A stretch of DNA of 64,000 bases. Origin: Arcuatula senhousia (lineage: Eukaryota > Mollusca > Bivalvia > Mytilida > Mytilidae). Under the pieces are notes generated by a model. That model was given only the letters and a program-made list of their open reading frames with translations, made no database searches and was not told the origin of the DNA. Location of the stretch: the NCBI GenBank assembly GCA_963971305.1, contig OZ020303.1:63364867-63428866 (forward strand). The letters run 5' to 3'. Numbering within the stretch: position 1 is the first letter of the stretch; the number at the start of each line of letters is the position of its first letter. Shown here piece by piece: positions 33,513 through 44,490 of this stretch. Position numbers and translations under genes: made by a program.

Positions 33513-34889
33513 TTACGAGTTTTTATTAGTATTCCGAAATCGTTTAGATGTGAAAATAGACAATGCAATGAAAAAACCTTGCAAACCACAAGAAATAGTA
33601 AAAAGAAAGCTCAACCAATCCTCTTCGAGGATGGCGTCCAAAATTCCAACAAACCACAAAACACCAGAAGAAGCCGACATTCTAAGATATATTTTTGCCT
33701 CATTGTACGGGTTAAGTTGTCGTATTTGTGATGCCTGGATGCGAAGACCACATACTTTACAAATTGTATATGTCAATCCTATTAAGTTGAAACATATGAT
33801 AAAGATAATCGGTCCCGTAAAGAAAACAAGGTTGGCGGGGAACTTACTAGGAAAACAAGGTACAGTTCCATAGCCGACAGTCCATACATGAGGGCCATAT
33901 GCATCTACAATTATTGCTGTTGCAACAATCGGTATTGGCAAGGCAATTCCTAACAACGTCAACAAAACTGTTTGTCTTTTCTCTGAAAAGGGTGAAACTA
34001 TTACTCTTGCTCTTAGTTTTGTAATGGTGGTGGCTATTGAAACTACGGCAATTGACATAAAAATAAAAACAGAGAGCCACAAATAATGAATAGAAACACC
34101 AATAGTATAGCATAGAATTCTAGGCATATCAGCTCTTACACCAAAGACAAAAAGAGAGTTTGATAGAAGTAGTGAGATTGCAATGTTTTCAGTGTTTGAG
34201 GAAGAAACATTTGTAACTAAACCTAATTTTCTTTGTAGAAAGGCAAGAATAAGAAGGGAAACCATGGAAATACCAAAACAGGTATACGTGACCATGTTTC
34301 CGATATGTAATTCAGCTTTAGTAGAAATATTGTTCTCACCGCTACAATGCACATTTTCTACAACTAGTTTGTTAAAATCATCGGCTATCATGTTTGCCCA
34401 TATTGAGCATTCTGAAACCATGGGTTTAGTAACATACCCTTTAAAGTCTACATGATAGTTTCTTTTAGATTTCACCAATGGATAATCAATATGAAATAAC
34501 TTAAGTTCAACGAATGTGTTATTGTATGATTCTGTTAAATTACACAGAACATTAACTTGAATTTGACGACTGTCGATACCTCTATGTAAAAACAATGTCA
34601 CGATGCGAGATTGTATTCTATCAAAAAAATTATCCACCTCATGTTTGAATGCTGTCTTTGTGAACCTCAGCCAAAGTTCTAAGAGGCTTAACTGTTTGTT
34701 GAAGTCCGAAACGTAAATTGCATCTCTTATAGAAGTAGAAATATTGGATTCAAAAGCCATGCTCGCTAGGATTCCTATGCTTAAATATTCATCAGATGTC
34801 AGATTGGTGTTTGAATGCAAGTAGAATTTCAGCTCCTTTTCTGAATTCTGAAACAAATCGAAATCTTTGCATTCTCCCGTCTCTGTCAT
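33513..34889 (-). CDS. Receptor copy B, exon 2: stalk and seven-helix domain
   Basis: Exon 2 starts at ATG right after acceptor TTGTTTTGTAG (phase 0) and gives 458 residues to the stop at 33513. Residues 1-198 are an extracellular stalk with N-glycosylation sites (NLT, NIS, NNT) and CSIWAN. I see no clear GPS cleavage motif. Seven hydrophobic segments follow: YTCFGISMVSLLILAFLQ, NIAISLLLSNSLFVFGV, IHYLWLSVFIFMSIAVV, LLTLLGIALPIPIVATAI, VFFTGPIIFIICFNLIGL, SSGVLWFVGILDAIL and LFTISCGLQGFFIALSIF. HYLWL in helix 3, the Cys pair (RILCY, TVPCF) and GLQGFF in helix 7 are typical of secretin/adhesion/Methuselah-like family B receptors. The ligand is unknown. The cytoplasmic tail is only a few residues. 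Confidence 0.9.
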   Translation of the reverse strand: MTETGECKDFDLFQNSEKELKFYLHSNTNLTSDEYLSIGILASMAFESNISTSIRDAIYVSDFNKQLSLLELWLRFTKTAFKHEVDNFFDRIQSRIVTLFLHRGIDSRQIQVNVLCNLTESYNNTFVELKLFHIDYPLVKSKRNYHVDFKGYVTKPMVSECSIWANMIADDFNKLVVENVHCSGENNISTKAELHIGNMVTYTCFGISMVSLLILAFLQRKLGLVTNVSSSNTENIAISLLLSNSLFVFGVRADMPRILCYTIGVSIHYLWLSVFIFMSIAVVSIATTITKLRARVIVSPFSEKRQTVLLTLLGIALPIPIVATAIIVDAYGPHVWTVGYGTVPCFPSKFPANLVFFTGPIIFIICFNLIGLTYTICKVCGLRIQASQIRQLNPYNEAKIYLRMSASSGVLWFVGILDAILEEDWLSFLFTISCGLQGFFIALSIFTSKRFRNTNKNS

Positions 34890-35029
34890 CTACAAAACAA
34901 CAATAGGTATTTTATTTTATACCATATTGACTTATATTTCATAAGACGAACTGCATTATTTGTAAAGGATGAATAACCATTAATACTTTTATATAATACA
35001 TACAAGATACCTTTATTTATTATATTCTC

Positions 35030-35515
35030 ATATAAGAAGGTATCTAAGGGTTCATGTATACGTTTACCTCAAAATGGCTTAAATCAAGATCGATTTTTCA
35101 GTATGTGTACAGCAATGACTGCATGTTATATTCAAAAATGAACCGTAGCAGGACCTCGATATATTTATGTCTTATCTATTTTTATTATTTTATTTTATGA
35201 TTAAGTCCATTACTTTTAAGTTCTGCCTTATTTCCGTTTTTGAGCAGAGCCGATTTTTGTTTAAAATCACTAACACCCTTGCATGAGGCCCCAAACATCA
35301 TGGAACATTTAATTATATTATAACCAAAAGTGTTCACCAACGTGTCAGTTGAGAGGTACAATAGGGATATGGTGTCGTCATTCAAAATACAATTTGAACG
35401 CAAAAAAAAACTACACCGAAAACACTGTGCTATCTTCAATAAAATGAATGTGTGGATATAATAAGATGTGTCCATATCTAGGTCCTACTATACCTCATTT
35501 GACCTGATAATATGC
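35030..35515. mobile_element. Miniature element E, copy 1 (in copy B intron)
   Basis: Internal phrases TCAGTATGTGTACAGC, AGCAGGACCT, GCATGAGGCCCCAAA, GTGTTCACC, GAGGTACAATAGGGATA and CTAGGTCCTACTAT occur in the same order as at 42521-43052. The ends are imperfect inverted repeats. It has no coding frame. Confidence 0.7.
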
Positions 35516-35639
35516 CGTTTGAGCTGTACACATACTAAGATTTTCTTTTAAAAAATCAAACTGTCCTGATGAACCTTGCAGCAGTGAAATTATGCAACTT
35601 TAAAGAAACCTTCAAATTTAGATGCCACATTGGTACCTC

Positions 35640-35960
35640 TGCTTCGTCTTTTGTACTGAAATGATCCCCTCACAATCCCTAGTGTGCCTCATATTGACGT
35701 TGTGCTTTGTGTTACTATTGGACACTATTGTCGCAATGAAAGAGGGGGCTTTAGTGCCTTAAAGTCTTGTTGAAATCGTCATTTCTTTTTAATATCTGTA
35801 CCAAATCAGGACTATTGCAAGTTTCAACTTCCAGGGTATGCCCTGTTTTGTTTTCTTATTCGACACACGAGACTGATCAGCCCAGTTCGGCATTTTTGTT
35901 TTTACCTTTCTTTGTATCTTGCGTGAACATATAAAATTGACCATTCATGTTTAGAAGTTT
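35640..35960 (+). mobile_element. Naiad family-2 3' tail fragment (in copy B intron)
   Basis: TGTACTGAAATGATCCCCTC, GTTGTGCTTTGTGTTACTAT, TCGCAATGAAAGAGGGGGCT, TGTACCAAATCAGGACTATT and CCAGGGTATGCCCTG follow the order of 53010-53215. It is antisense to the receptor gene. Confidence 0.78.
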
Positions 35961-36158
35961 TGTAAGTACCTTTATTTTATTCAAACACGAACGGTTTTTA
36001 TGTCCTTTTTCATGTTTTTACCATTTTTATACTGTATTGGTATATAAATGTTAGCACCATTCTTTAGGTTTGAGAGTTACTACTTGTACCAAGACGAAAT
36101 CGGCTTAGTATTTTTCAAAAATATGGATTAGATGAAATATAGATGTTATGTTTATTAC

Positions 36159-37190
36159 CTTTTCATTCCACTCCAGGCAGTCATTTTCAGATGTCTTCTC
36201 TTCTTTGGCATAAAATTTGAACAAAACGGACATAAGTTGGTCTACTCTCTTGACACTATGACCATCGGTGAGAGTTTCTTTATTGTAGAAATCTTTAAAC
36301 TGGTAGAAAATGGATTCCCTACACCACTCGTCTTCAAAAAAATGTCCAGAAGGAACCACAACAGGATTTGTATAGCGATTACAGTTACTTATGTTGTTCG
36401 TAGTGTACATGCACGTTTGTAGTTTTGCTCCTAATGGCGGTATCATCTCGTGGTTATTCAAAGCTATAAGTAGATATGCATCTTCTCGTTTAAGGGGCGA
36501 TAATTCCTTATACATTTTGTTATTCAATATGAACAATGTATTGAAATATTCAAAATCCGTTATTTGATGACAAATTGCACAGAATTTGTTTTTAAAGACA
36601 AAAGAATTATTGTGAATTACAAATGGACCACTTACATTTAAACCACCATGATGACAAAGTGCAGCTAAAGTTGCATTAGCATGATTTACATGACAACTAA
36701 GAGCGTCAATCAGGTTTTCTGAACAAAGCTCAGAAATAAAAGTATCGTTAAAATCCTTAGGGCAGCTACCAATAGCCAGATAACCATAACCCTGCGAATA
36801 AAGTGGGTACTCGGACTTTGGAATACACTTATATGAAAACCGATCTTTTTCATTTGTTCTTGTGCTGAAATTTTTAAAGCAATCGGTATAGTTAAAACAA
36901 GGTGGGTTCAACATTTTTTCCCTATCATAGCAATACCATACACCGTTCCCTTCTACCGTTTCCCATTTTTGTGAATTTATACATCGATGCTCATCTTTGT
37001 GGGATAACGTTGAATTATGTTCCATTAATCTGGTCGAGAGAGTTGTCCATGTTGTCTGAGTGTATATATTTGATGCCTTGTTAGCAGATGGTTTAGAAAT
37101 CTCCTTAGTATGGAAAGTTTCGACAATTGAAAATTTCAGATGTGATTTTACGACGAGAAATGATAAAAATGCCGTCACGTAGATATTCAT
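36159..37190 (-). CDS. Receptor copy B, exon 1: signal peptide and cysteine-rich ectodomain
   Basis: 344 codons run from the ATG at 37190 to donor AAG|GTAATA. An in-frame GTG nine bases upstream is not a eukaryotic start. A signal peptide (IYVTAFLSFLVV) leads a Ser/Thr-rich segment, then WYCYD (about residue 88), FNYTDCF, CIPKSEYPLYSQGYGYLA, FVIHNNSFVFKNKFCAIC and RVDQLMSVLFKF. About 18 cysteines and many NxS/T sites mark a secreted, glycosylated fold. 'KNKFCAIC' style motifs are familiar to me from uncharacterised molluscan family B receptors; that is recall, not a search. With exon 2 the protein is 802 residues and should sit in the plasma membrane. It is the only complete cellular gene in the window. 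Confidence 0.9.
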
Positions 37191-37237
37191 TTTAGCCACA
37201 ATTTTTGCTGTCTGAAAAAAATATCGAGCTTTAAATG

Positions 37238-37246
37238 TATTTATAT
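37238..37246 (-). promoter_or_regulatory. TATA box of receptor copy B
   Basis: CCATATAAATACATTT on the minus strand lies 48 bp before the ATG. Copy C has TCATATAAATACACTT at a similar distance, and copy A a close variant. Confidence 0.65.
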
Positions 37247-37249
37247 GGA

Positions 37250-38221
37250 AGTGCAGAAAATTTTCAGCATAATAAAAAAATCCCTTTTAATATAATTCAA
37301 ATAATTTCTTACTTTATTATAAAAAAGGAGAAAGAATATGTAATTCTATACCCTATTTTTTTATATTCCTTATTTATTGCAGCAAAGCATTTATTTTCTA
37401 AACGAAAAAAAAACCTTTTGGATGTTAAATGCCTATTACAGTGCTTTTTAGATAAATAAGAATACGTTTATAGACATGTCCATGCATGTAGTTAAAAAAA
37501 ATATTATTGTTTTCTATCACGTTTGTTTACATGTGTAATATTAACTGCTATTTCTTAAACCCAAAATAGAAGGCGCCTAACCTAATATTTCTACATCGGA
37601 TTGGCCTAATTAACCCAAAGCTTACTAACTAATGCAAATAAAAGTACTCCCCATATTTTTCTAAGAACTAAAGTTGGTGTTTGGGAAACTCTAAGGCTTA
37701 CAACCCATTTCTTCACTAGTCAATGCAGATCTAAACCAATCGAGTAATTTTACCATTTTAAATAGCAAGAATTGCTTGACATCTGCAATCTGATTATCTA
37801 TGGTAGATACACATGTAAATTGATGTATTTCAGAAATAGTCAGTCCCATCTATGGAACATTTTTTTTTCTCTGAAATGAAATTTCGAGAAAAATAATCAT
37901 TAAGTTGGTAAATTTCCAGGAATAAAGTAGTCAAAATAATCAGCAATGGCGTTAAAGATCATGAAAGATTCCAAGGTCTCAAGATTTTTTTCAATATAAT
38001 GTACAGAATGCCTACCTCATTTACTCTCTTTTATACCTTTTCCATTTTTTTCGGCTAATTTGGCTTTTGGACGTAAATATTCTGAATGACGAGACCTGAT
38101 ATATGTACCTTGATTTCTAACATTAAACATAAAGTTCAATCACATTTGGTTCAGCAATAGTAGTATATAATGAGATGTGAAATATGTGTACGCTAAACAG
38201 CTCTCTTAACAAGCGTTTATT
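37250..38221. other. Upstream region of receptor copy B, no other feature
   Basis: This is AT-rich. No further gene or repeat was recognised on either strand. Confidence 0.4.
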
Positions 38222-39190
38222 TCGAAAAACGCAAGAAGCCTTCAAAAAGGTCAGTAGGCGCTGCTCGGCGTTTTGCAGTCAGCCTATGTTCTAAATAGAA
38301 TGCATATAATTCAAATCTGGTCCTGAATTAGTCACAGATAGACCCCCTTCTTAAACAAGGAACATAAAACACCAAAAAAGACGGGTACAAACAAAAGCAT
38401 TGTCAAAGATTCTTGGCTTAGAACAGGCACATATAAAATGTGGCGGGGTTGCACTAGTTTTGTTTTGGCCCAACCTCCCCCTATCAATATTTCCAGACAA
38501 AGCAAAAAATAACATAAAATAATCAAAGCGCTAAAGCGTTAAAATGCAGAGCTAAATCTTAGCACTTAAATCACAGACCTGTATATTAGAATATACAGGT
38601 CTATGCTAAAATAAAGAAGGATCTGTTTTTCATCAACTTGAAACATATCAATTTTGTTCGTTTGCTCCTTCCACTAACATTCGTTAAGAAATCCGTAATT
38701 TGGCTCCACCCACTTGAATGTATATGTCGTAGGTAAAAGGTCAACAATGCTTAGGCCATGGTGTATCGATATATGAAATATAGTGTACATTTATATCGTA
38801 TTTATTATAGGAGTATTAAGATGTACCTTTTTGTTTAGACAACTTATATAACACTTAATACGTTGAAATAATAATTATACATGATGAATATTCTATAATA
38901 GATCCTCTGGTAAAAATATTTCCTGGCCGAGTTACCCTATCTAGACGATAAAAAAACGCGAAAATCAGATAGTTATATGACTACATAGGGCCCTGCCAAA
39001 AAATCGAAATTCCACTAGAGAGAACCTTAGACAAAAGCCAACAAGAACAAATGAACGGTAGAGGAACTTTCCTTAGAATGTTCACTGTAACTGACTTTGA
39101 GCTGAGAATCATTGACCGACTGATGTAAAAAAGAATCAAACAAATCGATTTTAAATACGACACAACACTCAAAACAATTAAAGATTTGGT
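38222..39190. repeat. Dispersed repeat, copy 2, split by a ~460-bp block
   Basis: 38222-38530 matches the first two thirds of 19355-19780 (AAGAAGCCTTCAAA, CAGTAGGCGCTGC, CACATATAAAATGTGGCGGG, CACTAGTTTTGTTTTGGCCC). 39010-39175 matches the last third (CTTAGACAAAAGCC, GACTGATGTAAAAAAGAA, ATCGATTTTAAA). The DNA between 38530 and 39000 is absent from copy 1. Confidence 0.65.
38575..38602. repeat. Perfect hairpin, 13-bp arms, 2-base loop
   Basis: AGACCTGTATATT and AATATACAGGTCT are exact complements around AG. It lies in the block that splits dispersed repeat copy 2. Confidence 0.85.
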
Positions 39191-39860
39191 TGCGTGTCAT
39201 CACATTAAACCGACATACCCTATCATTCATACAACAAATGCAAGTACATATACATTGGACACACAATCATACATACTTGATTGAAATAATTTGAAAGTGG
39301 AAAAAATACATATAAGTTGCAAATGAGTACATTATATAGAAGAGCCAGCCAAGCAACATGGCAACTATAGAAGTGAAACAATCATATCGTAATCTGTAGT
39401 TTATATATAGAAATATATATTTTAGGTTCATGTCTTGTGTCTTTTTACCAAACGACTTATCTTGAAAAATGTAGGCCATTTTAGCCATTTTTAACAAGGA
39501 ACAACAGCAAGTAGCCTTGAGTTAAAAATATTGTTTATACTTTAAATCAATTTAAAAAAGTAAGACAAAAATATTGATAGAAACAATAAGCACTATGAAC
39601 CAAAAAAAATGACTGACATTACCATACACAGTTCATATTTGATTTTCAAAGTCTGATATTCACTGTAAATTTACTGGTAATGATCTATTATTTCCTGTTC
39701 GTATTTGATACAGCTCAGATCAGTCACTTGCAATATTTGCGTTTCTACTGTTTTTCTTTGTCTTTAACTGAATCAGTTTATGTCAGTGAAGTACAGTCTC
39801 TTCTTTTGCTTGTCTAGAACTGATATTTACTGTATCAAATCATTTCAGAACTTTTAAATA
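39191..39860. other. Intergenic DNA with degenerate precursor of the 60-bp array
   Basis: From about 39650 on, phrases such as ACTGATATTTACTG and TTCAGAACTTTTAAATATTT resemble the units of the array that follows. No gene is present. Confidence 0.4.
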
Positions 39861-40222
39861 TTTACCTTGATTTAAAATGACTGATGTGGACAGCCTCTGT
39901 TCATATCAGTCAACAATAGATTTTACCTTGATTTAAAATGACTGATCTTAACTGCATCATTCCATTTCAGTAATAACTAGATTTACCTTGATTTAAAATG
40001 ACTGATGCTGACTGCATCATTCCATTTCAGTGATAACTGGATTTACCTTGATTTAAATTGACTAATGCTGACTGCATCATTCCATTTCAGTGATAACTGG
40101 ATTTACCTTGATTCAAAATGACTGATGCTGACTGCATCATTCCTTTCCAGTGATTACTGGATTTACCTTGATTTAAAATAACTGATACTAACTGCATCTC
40201 TTCATGTAAGTCCTCATTGGGT
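39861..40222 (+). repeat. Tandem array, six units of ~60 bp
   Basis: ACCTTGATTTAAAAT (with variants) starts at 39864, 39925, 39984, 40044, 40104 and 40164. Units carry GACTGATGCTGACTGCATCA and TTCCATTTCAGTGATAACTGG. The central units are the most alike. A 5'-truncated Naiad begins about 20 bp past the end of the array. Confidence 0.92.
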
Positions 40223-40240
40223 TTTTCATTGATTTATGTA

Positions 40241-41460
40241 GCTTTATCAAAAAGAATGGAAAACGCAGGTACAAGTATTTGGTAGTCGGTTATAAAAAGA
40301 CTTACTTTGTCATCCAAGAGTCTAGCAAGAAAAACAAATTTACAGAAGATCAAATAATAGAAATGCTCAACTTTCTAATCGACAACATATTTGTACAGTT
40401 TGGTGGACGTGTTTTTCAGCAAACAATAGGTATCCCAATGGGCACAAATTGTGCACCATTGCTTGCCGATTTGTTTCTTCATTCATATGAAGCAGACTTC
40501 TTACAATCACTTCTAGACAAAAAGGACCGCAAACTTGCTTTATCCTTCAATCTCACATTTCGTTATATTGATGATGTCCTTTCACTAAACAATCCTCGAT
40601 TTGGTGACTATTTACATCTCATATATCCGAAGGAACTTGAGGTAAAGGACACTACAGATACTAGGAAGTCTGCTTCATATTTGGATCTATTTCTCGAAAT
40701 TGACACACAAGGAAGGCTTTGTACAAAGCTCTATGACAAACGTGATGACTTACCAATAGTTAACTTTCCCTTTCTGTATAGCAACATTCCGTCCGCTCCA
40801 GCATATGGAGTTTACGTATCACAATTGATTCGTTATTCCAGAGCATGTGGTGAGTACAGTGAGTACAACGACTTCCTTGATAGAGCTACACGGCTGACAA
40901 GCAAATTGTTAACACAGGGGTACGTTGCTCCCAGGTTGTTGTCATCACTCAAGAAATTTTACGGACGACATCATGTGCTTGTATGCAAATACGGGATTTC
41001 TATCTCTCAGATGAGCACAGATGTTGGTTTGACATAGAGTTTTGTAATGTCATCCTTTCCGGATTTGACCAACACTTAATCGATGTTTGGCAACGTGACG
41101 GGTGTGCTATAGCAAGCAGGAACTGCTTACTCTTCCGGAGCACCTGAGTTCACTCTCGTTTCGACTTTGCTGAATGCGGTTTTGTTGTTATGTGTGTGTG
41201 TTTTATGTTGTAATGTGGTTTGTTTTGTTGTGATGATTTTTTGTCTGCCGGTTTTGTCTTTGTCTTCACGGTTTTATGATACTGATTACCCCTTTGGTAC
41301 ACCTTTGCTTCTTTTAAACAGACTGATATTGTCTGCATCATTCCCATCTATTCAGTGTGTAATATTTGCGTGCTTTTAAATGTTGGTTTTAAAAGCTCAT
41401 TAGAGCGTGTGCTATTTGTTTTGTAACTGTACCAACTTTATAAATAAATATTACTTGACT
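40241..41460 (+). mobile_element. Naiad family-1, 5'-truncated copy (RT C-terminal half and 3' region)
   Basis: The insertion starts inside the RT frame just before KNGKRRYKYLVV and runs through the stop at 41037 into the 3' region (GGTGTGCTATAGCAAGCAGG, CTCTTCCGGAGCACCTGAG) to about 41455. The tail differs from the tandem copies in its middle (a GTTGTTATGTGTGTG block), like the tail at 53330, so it is a subfamily variant. Confidence 0.88.
40279..41037 (+). CDS. Naiad RT, C-terminal half (open, no start)
   Basis: 252 open residues hold RT motif B (QTIGIPMGTNCAPLLADLF), motif C (FRYIDDVL) and motif D (SYLDLFLEI), then the C-terminal thumb-like region ending KYGISISQMSTDVGLT. Motif A and everything N-terminal, including the nuclease, are missing. 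The open frame implies a fairly recent insertion, but no functional enzyme can be made. The listed start is only the first Met-type codon of the open stretch; the real frame enters from the truncation point at about 40241. Relative to the minus-strand copies it lacks two residues after KRDD and carries GEYSEYNDF in place of GSYIDF. Confidence 0.85.
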   Translation: MVVGYKKTYFVIQESSKKNKFTEDQIIEMLNFLIDNIFVQFGGRVFQQTIGIPMGTNCAPLLADLFLHSYEADFLQSLLDKKDRKLALSFNLTFRYIDDVLSLNNPRFGDYLHLIYPKELEVKDTTDTRKSASYLDLFLEIDTQGRLCTKLYDKRDDLPIVNFPFLYSNIPSAPAYGVYVSQLIRYSRACGEYSEYNDFLDRATRLTSKLLTQGYVAPRLLSSLKKFYGRHHVLVCKYGISISQMSTDVGLT

Positions 41461-42520
41461 TGACTTGGGTTGTTCATTGACATTGGTGATATAGAATGCA
41501 TAGATATAAACAGTGCCATTGAACTAAAAATAAAAAGAAACAACATGTACGTCCAAAACTCAAACGGACCCTATATTTGTGTTTCTGTTGTGTTTTATTG
41601 AGTAATTTATATTTTTTGTATTATATGTACTTGGGAACAATCATTCTGAGGTGGGCCTTTACCGTCTAGAAGATACAAAAAATAAATAATCTGTCCCCAG
41701 ATTCTTCAGTATATGGTATATAAATAAAAATAAATATTCTGAGAATAAATTTTTTGACCCTCAAAATTTAGAAAATATATAATCTAACGGGACCAAATAT
41801 ATAATCAAACGGGACCAAAACTGCTAGCACCCCTCCCAGAATTAATTGGTCGTCCCCTTCGAGGAGGGCACTGGTCCACGGATGTGTTAAAAAAGTTCGT
41901 TCGTTGTTGTTTTAATATTGAAGATCGAACTCTGTGACGTGTCATTTTATAAATGAAAATGTGAACATTTTTTACTTTTCTCATCTGTTAGACTGCGAAT
42001 ATTTTTTTCCCTTTGCGCCGCTCGTCTTTAAATAAGTTTCGTTCCCCTATATTACAAATGCCCCTTTTGTTACTCCGCTCCTTGCGATCGATTTTAAATG
42101 TTTTAGAAAGAATACTTTGAATTTTGAAAAAGAGTAGTGTGTTTCAACTATTAGAAATCAATCACAGAGTAGAAAAATAAATCTCATGAGCAATTCAAAA
42201 ATATTTCTGAGAGGTGTTTTCCATCCTTAGTGTACTGAAGACGACGTCACAAATGGGTTTATAATGACAAAAATCTGCATGAAAATTACAAAATATTCTG
42301 AGGACAGGGGTTTCATCGCCCGGACCCCCCAGCAGAATCTTCCTCCTTAAAACCAATGAAGCATGACCAAAGCAGACAGTCAGAACCCTCCCCCTCCTTT
42401 TCGAAATTTTGGGGTTGGCCACTGTCTAGTGCTCAAAAACAAAACTAAGTAGAAATATTGATTAAAGACTGTCTTCGCAAAGTTGTATAAATGGTGAATA
42501 AGTTGACATGGATATGATTT
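41461..42520. other. Intergenic DNA, no feature recognised
   Basis: Phrases AATCAAACGGGACCAAA and AATCTAACGGGACCAAA at about 41775-41820 form a two-unit repeat. No gene is present. Confidence 0.4.
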
Positions 42521-43052
42521 AGGTTCATCTGTACCTTTCTTTAAAACATGGGGTTATTTTTAATCTATTTTCAGTATATGCACAGCTAAAACTGCACATA
42601 AAATTGAAATATAAAGTGTAGCTGGACCTAGATATTAAAATTCTTACCTTTTCTCTATGAATTCTTCCCGAAAAAGTCCTTTATTTTAGAGATCTTTTTT
42701 TTTCTCCGCTTTTAAAAACACCCGATTTAAGGCTAATATCACTTTCACCCTTTCTTGTGGCCTCAAATTTCATGCAACTTTCAATAAGGGATTTAACTAA
42801 AGGTGTTCACCTCTTTTAATGTAAGAGGCACAATAGGGATAGTTTGCCCTTTTTCAATTTAAAATCTGAACAGGAAAAAAAAAGAAATCTTAATTTTCAA
42901 GGAACTTAAAATGAAAAATTGATAGAAAGTGAATCAGAAATCTAGGTCCAGCTATGTTTTATTTTATTATTTTATTTGTTGTTTTTGTTCTGCATATACT
43001 GAAAAATAGGTAGAAAATTTCGCTATTAATAACGAAAGGTACAGATGAACCT
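42521..43052. mobile_element. Miniature element E, copy 2
   Basis: AGGTTCATCTGTACCTTTCT at 42521 faces GAAAGGTACAGATGAACCT at 43034-43052. A second inner pair (AGCTGGACCTAGAT and ATCTAGGTCCAGCT) lies further in. The element is about 532 bp and noncoding, and its relative lies in the intron of receptor copy B. Confidence 0.85.
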
Positions 43053-43740
43053 TAAAACATGCATGCAAGGCTCAAATATTCAACACTTCCTTTTGTAGTT
43101 GTTTAATGTCTGTAAATTTACAATCTACAGCCGAAGTCTATATCCAGCGAACATGGTGTAATAGTGTCTCATATTAAAATTTGTAAATAAATCTCATAAC
43201 AAGATATTGTTAATATCAGAACTTGGAAGGGTTACTTCCTATATACTGGTATACAGAGAGGTACCAAGTACTTTATTATGTTTAAAATTTGAAATTTCTG
43301 GTATTTATTTGGTGTACCATTTTTACCTCCTTGTATTAATTTTTAAATATAATATTAATTCTGGGTAATAAATTAATATTTATTCCGGTATATAAATTCC
43401 TGAAAAAATAGCCCTTGACTAAACAATTAGCCAGTGTCGTGCCTGGATTCAAATGTAAACAATTTTGTACAACATGTAGATATGAGGACATAAACCATTT
43501 TCATATGGTGGGGGGCCTGGGATTTTGTAACCTGATATTATTAGTTTTTCTGTCCAAATCAAAGTTACAATTTTTTTTCTACCCAAAGCAAAATCATATT
43601 TTTTTTCCAAACCAATTCTTACAGAAAAAAAATATTTTTTTTACCGTGATTTGTTTTTCTATTCGTAAGTTTACATGTCTTTTATCAATTGTGTGAATTA
43701 GGCCAGTTCTTGGACTAACATGACTCTCATTGTGAGTAAC
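43053..43740. other. AT-rich intergenic DNA, no feature recognised
   Basis: A 93-codon frame at 43415-43696 is rich in Phe and Lys codons from T/A runs and is not credible. Confidence 0.4.
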
Positions 43741-43960
43741 CTTCATGAGGGGGTAGGAGGGGGTCTGATCCCAGTCCCGAACTAATTTTTACAAAATCCC
43801 GTCATCCCGACTCAAAAATGAGAAAATCCCGAATCCCGGTAAAGTTGATATAATTTTATCCCGGAATCCCGAACTTAAATTGTCCAAATGCCGGAATCCC
43901 GAGCTTGAATATGGCCAATCCCGGTGTCCCGAAAAAGGTCCTACCCCCCTCCCCATTCAT
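43741..43960. mobile_element. Inverted-end element filled with AATCCCG motifs
   Basis: ATGAGGGGGTAGGAGGGGG at 43745 roughly faces CCTACCCCCCTCCCCAT near 43941. Between them AATCCCG, GTCCCGA or TCCCGAA occurs about nine times with 15-30-bp spacing. It is noncoding. Confidence 0.6.
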
Positions 43961-44490
43961 ATATTTTAAAGACAAATGGGATATTTGGAATAATTCAAAC
44001 AGACAAACTCTCGATAGGAGATGAAATGTGCATTGGACTATTGTATTTTGATTTTGAATGCATGCATATTCAAAACATACATATATCTCATATATCTATG
44101 GGATAATGGGATATAGGGAGACATGGAGAATATGTCAGCCAACCTCTATTAAAAGCACAAAGTAAAAAAAATGAAAATAATTAAAAACCAGACTCCCACA
44201 AAATAAACATTCAGTATATAGCAATATTAATTTAAATGGACAATAGACAAAGTTAAATAGCTGGATATCTAAAATCCAAAATTTGTTTCTTTTATAAATT
44301 TACTTTTTTTCAATAATGTGAAATCTTATTCTAAAACTTATCAAGACTAGAAGTGAAAACAATATTCATTTGTAATTGCCCTGGTAACATTGTCACTTAA
44401 GGGACTTATCACATATGGTTACTTTTTAGGTTTACCTTTTGGATTCAAAGTTTTCAAAAGTAAATTTCCCTGAAACAGCAAGTCAGGGGT
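43961..44490. other. Intergenic DNA, no feature recognised
   Basis: No gene, RNA or clear repeat was seen. Confidence 0.4.

Larger units (their letters stand above)
34890..36158 (-). other. Intron of receptor copy B (1269 bp)
   Basis: It starts GTAATA and ends TTGTTTTGTAG on the minus strand. It holds a miniature element and a Naiad family-2 tail, listed separately. Confidence 0.88.

Noticed and set aside
33466..33873. 135-codon plus-strand frame
   Set aside because: It is the antisense shadow of receptor copy B exon 2, which has full family support.
39861..40222. CRISPR-like array
   Set aside because: The units are contiguous 60-bp tandem repeats without unique spacers, in a eukaryotic context.
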